A stretch of 6,770 nt of DNA, from positions 1-6,770 of the forward strand of contig JAVMKL010000063.1 of NCBI GenBank assembly GCA_031732875.1. Reading direction: 5' to 3'. Position 1 is the first letter of the stretch. The number at the start of each line of letters is the position of its first letter. Below the pieces are notes generated by a model. The model made no database searches. It was given only the letters and a program-made list of their open reading frames with translations, and had not been told where the DNA came from. This stretch comes from JAVMKJ01 sp031732875. GTDB lineage: Bacteria > Pseudomonadota > Gammaproteobacteria > Competibacterales > Competibacteraceae. The translations under genes were made by a program, and so were the position numbers. Shown in pieces: positions 1-4,989 of this stretch.

Positions 1-133
1 CGGGGTGAAGTTCGGCGATCTCGTCCGGGGTGATCCGGTCGTTGCGAACTACCCGTACCTTCTCGCCCAGTTCGCCCAAGTACTGCGCCAGGTTGTAGGT
101 GAAGGAGTCATAGTTGTCGATCATCAGCAGCAT
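1..133 (-). CDS. trpG: Glutamine amidotransferase subunit of anthranilate/aminodeoxychorismate synthase (TrpG/PabA), N-terminal part
   Basis: Only the first 44 codons are inside the window; the gene continues past the left edge. The protein begins MLLMIDNYDSFTYN and then LAQYLGELGEKVRVVRND, which is the characteristic N-terminus of class I glutamine amidotransferases of the TrpG/PabA family. These proteins release ammonia from glutamine for anthranilate synthase (tryptophan) or aminodeoxychorismate synthase (folate), and many bacteria use one protein for both. The catalytic Cys-His-Glu residues lie outside the window, so activity cannot be judged. The ATG at 131-133 matches the family start; the Shine-Dalgarno sequence is weak (GGA about nine bases upstream). 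The upstream neighbour on the same strand is degQ, not trpE, and a mobile element begins 18 bp before the start codon. TrpG and PabA cannot be told apart from this fragment. Confidence 0.9.
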   Translation of the reverse strand, partial: MLLMIDNYDSFTYNLAQYLGELGEKVRVVRNDRITPDEIAELHP

Positions 134-148
134 ATGGTTTTATCCATT

Positions 149-404
149 TTAGAGCCTGTACAAAAACTCCCCTCTCCCTGCGGGAGCGGCGCGGTCGTTC
201 CGCGAGCGGGGGGCGTCAGCCCCCTGTTTCGCGGAATGCGGCACGGCGTCGGCGATAGCGGCTGGGGCGGAAACAGCTCACGTCCGCCGCTCGCCTCGCC
301 GGCGACCCCAAGGTAATATCGGTTGGCGCGGCATCGTGGGGTATGCAATGCGTATCCTACGGGGGCTTTATCAATCAGTCAGTTAGTTTTTATACAGCCT
401 CTTA
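149..404. mobile_element. MITE-like non-autonomous element with terminal inverted repeats and TTA target duplication
   Basis: The left end (152-168) reads GAGCCTGTACAAAAACT. The right end (401 back to 385, complement) reads GAGGCTGTATAAAAACT, so 15 of 17 positions agree. The element proper is 152-401 (250 bp) and is flanked on both sides by TTA (149-151 and 402-404). A 3-bp duplication of the form TNA and ends starting GAG fit IS5-family elements of the IS427/IS1031 type, but that family assignment is from memory. No credible coding frame lies inside. The core is GC-rich and strongly structured: a long hairpin at 198-236, a stem GGCGGA/TCCGCC at 266-288, a 10-bp palindrome at 296-305 and a hairpin at 339-357. 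The ends and the flanking DNA are AT-rich. It would need a transposase supplied from elsewhere. It fills most of the 299-bp gap between degQ and trpG. Confidence 0.75.
198..236. repeat. Long imperfect hairpin inside the MITE-like element
   Basis: An outer 8-bp stem TTCCGCGA (198-205) pairs with TCGCGGAA (229-236). After a small internal loop, an inner 6-bp stem GGGGGC (209-214) pairs with GCCCCC (219-224) around the tetraloop GTCA. No T-tract follows on either strand, so this is not a canonical intrinsic terminator. It resembles REP-type or MITE core structures and could block 3' exonuclease or slow read-through from degQ toward trpG. Confidence 0.7.
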
Positions 405-432
405 TTATGATATTGCTAACACTGGTATTTTC

Positions 433-1809
433 TCAACGCAACACCAGCAGCAATTCTTCCCGACCGCGCAGGAGATTGATGAGCAACGAGTCGCTGCCAG
501 CGGCGAGCTGTTGCAGTTCGGCCGTGCCGGCGACGCGCTGGCGGTTGACGCCGATAATCACGTCGTTCTTGCGCAGGCCGGCGCGGGAGGCGGGACTGCC
601 CGATTCGACGCCGGCGACCAGCACGCCGTCTATCTTTCCAGCCAAGGGTGAATTCGGCCCGATATCCTCGAAAGTGGCTCCCGCCAGCCGCGGATGGAGC
701 GCCTCGCCTTCGGCCTTGGCCGGCACGTATTCGCCCACCTTGGCATCGAGGGTCAGCGGCTTGCCATCCCGCAGGATCTCCAGCCGCACCGCCTCGCCTA
801 CCTCCAGCAGACCGATGGTATTGCGCAGGTTGCCACCATCGCGGATCGGTCGGCCGTTGATGCTGAGCACCACATCGCCCTCCTTCAAACCGGCGCGGGC
901 GGCGGCGGAGCGGGGGCTGACCTGGGCGATGACCGCACCCTGATTGGCGGGGATGTTGAACGCCCGTGCCAGATCCGGGGTGAGATCCTGCACCGACACT
1001 CCCAATTGGCCGCGTCGCACCGAACCGTGGGCGACAATCTGGCTCATCAGCCGCGACACCATATTGACCGGAATGGCGAAGCCGATACCGACGTTGCCGC
1101 CGCCGGGGGCAATGATGGCGGTGTTGATGCCGACCAACTCGCCGCGCAGGTTGACCAGGGCACCGCCGGAATTGCCGGGATTGATCGAGGCGTCGGTCTG
1201 GATGAAGTCTTCGTAGCCCTGAATGCCCAGCCCGGTGCGGCCCAGAGCGCTGACGATGCCGGAAGTGACCGTTTGGCCCAAGCCGAACGGATTGCCGATA
1301 GCCACTACGAAATCACCCACCCGCAGGCTGTCGGAATCGGCCAGCGGCAAGGCGATGAGATTGCCGCTCGGAATCTGAATCACCGCCACGTCGCTTTGCG
1401 CGTCCGAGCCGATGACCTTGGCGCTCAACTGACGCCCGTCGCGCAGGGTGACGGTGATGGTGTCGGCGCCTTCAACCACGTGATGGTTGGTGATGACGTA
1501 GCCGCGCCGGGCGTCCACCACCACCCCGGAACCGACGCTCTGGGCCTTGCGTTCGCGCGGCTGATCGGGAATGTTGAAGAAGTGGCGGAAGAAGGGATCT
1601 TCCAGCAGCGGGTTGCGGCGCGACGCCACCCGGTTCTCGGTGGCGATGTTGACCACCGCCGGCGTGGCCCGCTCCAGCATCGGCGCCAGCGAGGGCAGTG
1701 CCTGGTTGTCCATCATGGCCGGCAGTCCCGCCGGGGCGGGCAGCGGCGCGGCGACGGCGAGACCCAGCGCCAGCAGGGCCGCCGGTAGCAGAAAACGTTG
1801 GGTATTCAT
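433..1809 (-). CDS. degQ: Periplasmic serine endoprotease/chaperone of the DegQ/HtrA (Do) family
   Basis: A complete 458-residue HtrA protease, close to the length of E. coli DegQ. Residues 1-27 look like a Sec signal peptide with a likely cleavage after APA (25-27), placing it in the periplasm. The trypsin-like domain follows (about 45-260) with the triad H110 (in TNHHVV), D140 (in SDVAV) and S214 (in PGNSGGAL). Two PDZ domains follow, at about 263-355 and 372-455. The loop between about 60 and 90 is short, as in DegQ, and lacks the long Q-rich LA loop typical of DegP. It degrades or refolds misfolded envelope proteins. The ATG at 1809 directly precedes the signal peptide; GAGAGGG lies upstream at rather long spacing. 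It is the third gene of the hsp20-cbpA-degQ run, 93 bp after cbpA. Names htrA, degP or mucD may be used for orthologues. Confidence 0.95.
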   Translation of the reverse strand: MNTQRFLLPAALLALGLAVAAPLPAPAGLPAMMDNQALPSLAPMLERATPAVVNIATENRVASRRNPLLEDPFFRHFFNIPDQPRERKAQSVGSGVVVDARRGYVITNHHVVEGADTITVTLRDGRQLSAKVIGSDAQSDVAVIQIPSGNLIALPLADSDSLRVGDFVVAIGNPFGLGQTVTSGIVSALGRTGLGIQGYEDFIQTDASINPGNSGGALVNLRGELVGINTAIIAPGGGNVGIGFAIPVNMVSRLMSQIVAHGSVRRGQLGVSVQDLTPDLARAFNIPANQGAVIAQVSPRSAAARAGLKEGDVVLSINGRPIRDGGNLRNTIGLLEVGEAVRLEILRDGKPLTLDAKVGEYVPAKAEGEALHPRLAGATFEDIGPNSPLAGKIDGVLVAGVESGSPASRAGLRKNDVIIGVNRQRVAGTAELQQLAAGSDSLLINLLRGREELLLVLR

Positions 1810-1825
1810 GGGTGGGAAGACCCTC

Positions 1826-1853
1826 TCTATGCGGAGCCGCTTGCGGTAATTCC
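1826..1853 (-). promoter_or_regulatory. Weak sigma-E-like promoter candidate before degQ
   Basis: On the minus strand GGAATTA (1853-1847) resembles the sigma-E -35 element GGAACTT at five of seven positions. ATAGA (1830-1826) stands 16 bp further on, where the -10 (TCTGA/TCAAA type) would be expected, but matches it poorly. HtrA proteases are often controlled by sigma-E or AlgU, which is the only reason to record it. It could easily be chance. Confidence 0.2.
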
Positions 1854-1868
1854 AGGCACGGTGACGGC

Positions 1869-1900
1869 GGCGGAGGGAAATCCGCCCGGCCGTCGCCGGG
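1869..1900. repeat. Pair of overlapping GC-rich hairpins between cbpA and degQ
   Basis: GGCGGA (1869-1874) pairs with TCCGCC (1881-1886), and CCCGGC (1885-1890) pairs with GCCGGG (1895-1900). The two stems share bases 1885-1886, so they compete at their edge. They start two bases after the cbpA stop codon on the transcribed (minus) strand. There is no T-run, so they are more likely to affect mRNA processing or stability than to be a classic terminator. Read-through into degQ, 93 bp away, remains possible. Confidence 0.55.
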
Positions 1901-1902
1901 AA

Positions 1903-2856
1903 TTATTGATGCCAATGAGCGCGCGGGTCGAACGATAGTTCCCGCTCCATGCGTCGGAACAGCTCGCGTGCCTCCTCGGTGTTCGCCGGCGGGTTGACGA
2001 TGCGCAGCATCACGAACTGATCGCCGGGAGGTTGGCCGGGCAGGCCGCGACCGCGCAGCCGCAACTTCTGGCCGTTGTGGGCGTTGGCCGGAATGTTGAG
2101 CGTGACCGGCCCGCCCAGCGTCGGCACCTCAACCTTGCAGCCCAAGGCCGCTTCCCACGGCGCCAGCGGCAATTCCAGGGTGAGGTCGCGCCCCTGCACC
2201 TTGTAGAGCGGATGGTGCCGGATCGTGACTGCCAAGTACAGATCGCCGCTGGAACCGCCGCCCGAACCGGCGCTGCCCTGACCGCTCAGCCGAATTTTCT
2301 GGCCGTTTGTCACCCCGGCGGGAATCCTGACGTTCAGAGTGCGCGTGCGGGTGGTAACCCGGCCATCGGCTTCCCGTTCCGGCGCTTGCAGTTGCAGCGA
2401 ACGCTGGCCGCCCTGATAGGCTTCTTCCAGGGTGATTTCCAGCGACACGGTCTGATCCTGGCCGGCAGCGGCGAAGCCGCCCATGCCGCCCATGCCGGTA
2501 AAACCGCCACGCCCGCCCAGACCGCCGAACAGCGATTCGAAGAAGTCGCTGAAATCGCGCCCACCGAAACCACCGGCGCCGGGACGGGCGCGCGGTCCGC
2601 TTTGCCAGCCAGGGGGAGGCCGGAAATCCTGCCCGGCCTGCCAGTTGCTGCCCAGTTGATCGTAAGCGGCGCGCTTGTCGGCATCGCGCAGCACCTCGTA
2701 GGCTTCGGCGACTTCCTTGAAGCGTTCCTCGGCGCCCGGTTCCTTGCTGACATCCGGATGATACTTGCGCGCCAGCCGGCGGTAGGCTTTTTTGATGTCC
2801 TCCGCCGGGGCCTCGCGGGCGACGCCGAGGATTTGGTAGTAGTCCTTGTATTTCAT
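1903..2856 (-). CDS. cbpA: CbpA-type J-domain co-chaperone (class II DnaJ)
   Basis: This 317-residue protein starts with a J domain (about 1-70) carrying the DnaK-stimulating HPD motif at residues 33-35. A linker rich in Gly and Phe follows (about 93-131), then two beta-rich substrate-binding domains (about 134-217 and 218-290) and a helical C-terminus. The CxxCxGxG zinc-finger repeats of class I DnaJ are absent. Length and order match CbpA (E. coli, about 306 residues), including the NWQAGQDF stretch after the J domain. CbpA works with DnaK/GrpE in the cytoplasm, and in E. coli also binds curved DNA in the nucleoid. The ATG at 2856 has GGA six bases upstream. It follows hsp20 by 57 bp, suggesting a shared mRNA. 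The modulator gene cbpM, which often follows cbpA, is absent; degQ takes that place. It could simply be called DnaJ C-terminal domain protein. Confidence 0.93.
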   Translation of the reverse strand: MKYKDYYQILGVAREAPAEDIKKAYRRLARKYHPDVSKEPGAEERFKEVAEAYEVLRDADKRAAYDQLGSNWQAGQDFRPPPGWQSGPRARPGAGGFGGRDFSDFFESLFGGLGGRGGFTGMGGMGGFAAAGQDQTVSLEITLEEAYQGGQRSLQLQAPEREADGRVTTRTRTLNVRIPAGVTNGQKIRLSGQGSAGSGGGSSGDLYLAVTIRHHPLYKVQGRDLTLELPLAPWEAALGCKVEVPTLGGPVTLNIPANAHNGQKLRLRGRGLPGQPPGDQFVMLRIVNPPANTEEARELFRRMERELSFDPRAHWHQ

Positions 2857-2881
2857 GCCGGTTCCGGGTGGTCAGCAGTAT

Positions 2882-2907
2882 GGCCGGCGGCGATAGCGCA
2901 ACCGGCC
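2882..2907. repeat. Hairpin in the hsp20-cbpA intercistronic gap
   Basis: GGCCGG (2882-2887) pairs perfectly with CCGGCC (2902-2907) around a 14-nt loop, within the 57-bp gap between hsp20 and cbpA. No T-run follows on the transcribed minus strand. An intercistronic stem of this kind could set the ratio of Hsp20 to CbpA by protecting or exposing one side to RNases, but that is inference. Confidence 0.5.
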
Positions 2908-2913
2908 TGGGGT

Positions 2914-3357
2914 TCAACTTTCGACCTTGACGGTTCGCGACAGGGTGTGGGTCAGCTTGGGAATGCCGATTTCCAGCACGCCGTTCGAACTCCGGGCGGC
3001 GATCTGGGCCAGATCGGCGGTGTCCGGCAGGCTGAAGCGACGGTAGAAGCTGCCGCAGGGGCGTTCGACCCGACTGTAGCCGGCCCGGCTTTCGCGGGTT
3101 TCGCCGGGACGGTTGCCGCGGATGGTCAGGATGCCGTTTTCGGCGATAATCTCGATATCCTTGGGGTCGACGCCCGGGATGTCGGCGCGCAGTACGTAAC
3201 GATCCTTCTCCTCCTTGATGTCCACTGGGGGGATCCAGTCGCAAGTAGCGGCGCTGGACTGATCGTCGGCGGCGGCACCGTAGGGTTCGAACAGCCGGTC
3301 CAGCTCTTTGCGCAGGTGATGGATGTGATGCCAGGGTTCGTAACGGGTCGGATTCAT
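2914..3357 (-). CDS. Small heat shock protein, Hsp20/alpha-crystallin family
   Basis: A complete 147-residue small heat shock protein. The N-terminal arm (1-40, with an HHLRKELDRLFEPYG segment) is followed by an alpha-crystallin domain from about 41 to 140. Family landmarks are W41-IPPVDIKE, the ADIPGV segment (58-63), the GSFYRRFSLP strand (102-111) and NGVLEIGIPK (125-134). The C-terminal tail is very short, and the usual I/V-x-I/V motif is represented at best by VKV (143-145). Such proteins form oligomers and hold unfolding cytoplasmic proteins for DnaK/ClpB without using ATP. The ATG at 3357 has GAGG eight bases upstream. It is first in the minus-strand run hsp20-cbpA-degQ, behind a heat-shock-type promoter. 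No more specific symbol (ibpA, hspA) is justified. Confidence 0.95.
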   Translation of the reverse strand: MNPTRYEPWHHIHHLRKELDRLFEPYGAAADDQSSAATCDWIPPVDIKEEKDRYVLRADIPGVDPKDIEIIAENGILTIRGNRPGETRESRAGYSRVERPCGSFYRRFSLPDTADLAQIAARSSNGVLEIGIPKLTHTLSRTVKVES

Positions 3358-3370
3358 GGCTGAAACCTCG
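3350..3370 (-). promoter_or_regulatory. Candidate RNA thermometer / start-site hairpin of hsp20
   Basis: In the mRNA, GGUUUCA (3367-3361) can pair with UGAAUCC (3356-3350) around the 4-nt loop GCCA. This gives a 7-position stem with a single U-U mismatch. It ties up the last two G of the Shine-Dalgarno GAGG (3369-3366) and the UG of the start codon. A small, imperfect hairpin over the ribosome site is what simple hsp thermometers look like. It contains neither a ROSE UYGCU motif nor a FourU run, so the assignment is tentative. Confidence 0.4.
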
Positions 3371-3397
3371 TCTGATAGGGGTGAATGTTGTCTTTAC

Positions 3398-3425
3398 AGG
3401 TAAGGCCGGCAGGCTGGATTTCAAG
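3398..3425 (-). promoter_or_regulatory. Putative sigma-32 (RpoH) heat-shock promoter of hsp20-cbpA-degQ
   Basis: CTTGAAA at 3425-3419 is a perfect match to the RpoH -35 consensus. Thirteen bases further on, CCTTACCT (3405-3398) occupies the -10 position and partly matches CCCCATNT. Transcription would start near 3391 and give a leader of about 34 nt before the hsp20 ATG. Position, strand and gene function all agree with heat-shock control; the weak -10 limits confidence. Confidence 0.55.
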
Positions 3426-3445
3426 CGGAAACCGGCCATTTTTTT
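3404..3445 (+). terminator. Terminator-like stem with seven Ts in the divergent region
   Basis: On the plus strand GGCCGG (3404-3409) pairs with CCGGCC (3432-3437), with a 22-nt loop, followed by A and then seven Ts (3439-3445). This has the shape of an intrinsic terminator, although the loop is long. No plus-strand gene precedes it, so it would stop antisense transcription out of hsp20 or attenuate a moaB leader. The loop holds the -35 of the hsp20 promoter. It may be chance. Confidence 0.35.
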
Positions 3446-3480
3446 CCTCCAACCGACTGCGGTATTGACGGATATCGATC

Positions 3481-3999
3481 ATGAGCGAACGCGAATTTCT
3501 GCCGCTGGCGATTGCGGTGCTGACCGTTTCGGACACCCGGACCGAGGCCGACGATGCGTCCGGCCAGACTCTGGTCGAGCGGTTGACGGCGGCCGGCCAC
3601 CGACTGACGGACCGAGCCATCGTTCCGGACGACATCTATCGGATTCGCGCGGTGGTTTCGAATTGGATCGCCGATCCGATGGTGCGGGTGGTGTTGATCA
3701 CCGGCGGCACCGGCATGACCGGGCGCGACAGCACTCCCGAGGCGATTCGTCCGCTGCTGGACAAGGAGATCATCGGTTTCGGCGAACTGTTTCGGATGCT
3801 TTCCTGGGAGGAGATCGGCGCCTCGACCCTGCAATCGCGGGCGCTGGGCGGGCTGGCCAACGCCACTTTCATCTTCTGCCTGCCTGGTTCGACCGGCGCC
3901 TGCCGCACCGGCTGGGATCGCATCCTGCAAGCGCAACTGGACGCCCGTACCCGGCCCTGCAATCTGGTCGAATTGTTGCCACGGCTGCGGGAGCAATGA
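3481..3999 (+). CDS. moaB: Molybdenum cofactor biosynthesis protein B (MoaB/MogA family)
   Basis: The 172-residue protein is about the size of E. coli MoaB (170). It is a single MoCF-binding domain: IAVLTVSDTR (11-20), DDASG (24-28), the molybdopterin-binding VLITGGTGMTGRD stretch (71-83, with the conserved Asp at 83), the MLSWEEIG (106-113) and LQSRALGG (117-124) segments, LPGS (134-137) and LDARTRPCN (153-161). The last segments are much more like MoaB than MogA. The related MogA adenylylates molybdopterin before molybdenum insertion; MoaB carries this step in organisms lacking MogA, while its role in E. coli is unclear. The ATG at 3481 has GGA eight bases upstream. It starts the plus-strand set, divergent from hsp20, and rssA follows after 15 bp. 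No other moa genes are in the window. Confidence 0.93.
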   Translation: MSEREFLPLAIAVLTVSDTRTEADDASGQTLVERLTAAGHRLTDRAIVPDDIYRIRAVVSNWIADPMVRVVLITGGTGMTGRDSTPEAIRPLLDKEIIGFGELFRMLSWEEIGASTLQSRALGGLANATFIFCLPGSTGACRTGWDRILQAQLDARTRPCNLVELLPRLREQ

Positions 4000-4014
4000 G
4001 AAGGGAGCAATATC

Positions 4015-4929
4015 ATGCGGAATAAACCTCGAATCGGCATCGCTCTCGGCAGCGGTTCGGCTCGCGGCTGGGCGCACATCGGCGTCCTGCGGGCGCTGGA
4101 GCAGGCCGGCATCGTTCCGGACGTGGTTTCCGGCACCTCGATCGGCGCGCTGGTCGGCGCGGCCTACGCCAGCGGCCGGCTGGACCGGCTGGAGGAGTGG
4201 GTGGAGCAGATCGACTGGTGGGAGATTATCCGCTACATGGACCTGCGACTGGGCGGGGTGGAGGGCGAGCGGTTGATGCGCGCGTTCGGCGAGCGAGTGG
4301 AGGACGCGCCGATCGAGACCCTGCCCAAGCCGTTCGGCGCGGTGGCCACCGATTTGCAAACCGGCCGCGAGGTGTGGTTTCAGGACGGTTCGCTGTTGGA
4401 AGCGGTGCGGGCGTCCATCGCCCTGCCGGGACTGTTCAGCCCGGTGCGCCATCACGATCGCTGGCTGGTCGACGGCGGGCTGGTTGACCCGCTGCCGGTG
4501 TCGCTGTGTCGGGCGCTGGGGGCTGATCGGGTGATCGCGATTAACCTGAACGGTGACATCGTCGGCAAGCACTTCGGCGCGCGGTCGCCGCGGGTGGTCA
4601 CCGCAAGTCCGTTGCTGACGCGACTGAGCGCCCGCTTGCAGGCGATGCTGAGCAACGCCGGGAACGCGCAAGATGACGTGGGGGCGGACGAACCGCCCGG
4701 GCTGTTCGAGGTCATGGCCGGTTCGATCAACATCATGCAGGACCGCATCACTCGGGCGCGGATGGCGGGCGATCCGCCGGATGTGGTGCTGGCGCCGCGG
4801 CTGGCGCATTTGGGGCTGATGGATTTCGACCAGGCCAGCGCGGCGATGGCCGCCGGCATGGAGTGCGTGCGGCTGCACCTGCCGCTGTTGCGCGATGTAC
4901 TGAATCTGCCGCCTGAGGCCGAGGGCTGA
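4015..4929 (+). CDS. rssA: Patatin-like phospholipase/NTE family protein, RssA type
   Basis: This 304-residue protein matches the length of E. coli RssA (about 301). The patatin fold is complete: the oxyanion-hole glycines in GSGSARG (12-18), the nucleophile elbow GTSIG with Ser42, and the DGG motif with Asp153 that completes the Ser-Asp dyad. The late segment RMAGDPPDVVLAPRL (249-263) is strongly typical of RssA. Patatin-family proteins are serine lipid acyl hydrolases; the physiological substrate of RssA is not established. I see no signal peptide or membrane helix, so it is probably cytoplasmic or peripheral. The ATG at 4015 has GGGAG seven bases upstream and lies 15 bp after moaB, so the two are probably co-transcribed. 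The response regulator gene rssB, adjacent in E. coli, is not here; purU, also near rssA in E. coli, is next. Confidence 0.92.
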   Translation: MRNKPRIGIALGSGSARGWAHIGVLRALEQAGIVPDVVSGTSIGALVGAAYASGRLDRLEEWVEQIDWWEIIRYMDLRLGGVEGERLMRAFGERVEDAPIETLPKPFGAVATDLQTGREVWFQDGSLLEAVRASIALPGLFSPVRHHDRWLVDGGLVDPLPVSLCRALGADRVIAINLNGDIVGKHFGARSPRVVTASPLLTRLSARLQAMLSNAGNAQDDVGADEPPGLFEVMAGSINIMQDRITRARMAGDPPDVVLAPRLAHLGLMDFDQASAAMAAGMECVRLHLPLLRDVLNLPPEAEG

Positions 4930-4953
4930 ATCGCGGGCGTTTTCGCCTACAAT
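4926..4953 (+). promoter_or_regulatory. Weak sigma-70-type promoter candidate for purU
   Basis: TACAAT (4948-4953) differs from the consensus -10 at one base. CTGAAT (4926-4931), 16 bp upstream, is a poor -35 that overlaps the end of rssA. A transcript from here would have a leader of roughly 30 nt with a small GCGCG/CGCGC hairpin (4954-4958 with 4965-4969). Confidence 0.4.
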
Positions 4954-4978
4954 GCGCGCTCTCCCGCGCAAGCTGTCC

Positions 4979-4983
4979 AAGGA
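4979..4983 (+). promoter_or_regulatory. Ribosome binding site deciding the purU start
   Basis: AAGGA at 4979-4983 touches the ATG at 4984 with no spacing, which would be non-functional. It lies six bases from the next in-frame ATG at 4990, an ideal distance. The start at 4990 is therefore preferred. Confidence 0.7.
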
Positions 4984-4989
4984 ATGCCG

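Noticed and set aside
146..151. TAAAAT (minus strand) as a trpG -10 element at the edge of the mobile element
   Set aside because: No -35 at a sensible distance, and the resulting leader would be only a few bases long.
124..348. A 74-codon minus-strand frame ending within trpG, and the overlapping 103-codon plus-strand frame at 5-316
   Set aside because: Both lie mainly within the structured repeat element and cross trpG out of frame. They have no ribosome site of note and no protein-like pattern.
694..1788. A 364-codon plus-strand frame opposite degQ
   Set aside because: It has no recognisable domains and is antisense to a protease with a complete triad and two PDZ domains.
2032..3363. A 443-codon plus-strand frame opposite cbpA and hsp20
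   Set aside because: It spans two real genes and their gap and has low-complexity composition, typical of a GC-driven shadow frame.
3393..3421. TTTACA as a -35 for a moaB promoter
   Set aside because: No acceptable -10 is found 16-18 bp downstream.
3381..4025. A 214-codon plus-strand frame overlapping moaB
   Set aside because: It is in a different frame from moaB, whose protein is unmistakable.
4936..4947. GGCG-TTTT-CGCC hairpin after rssA as a terminator
   Set aside because: The stem has only four pairs and no T-run follows; it overlaps the candidate purU promoter.
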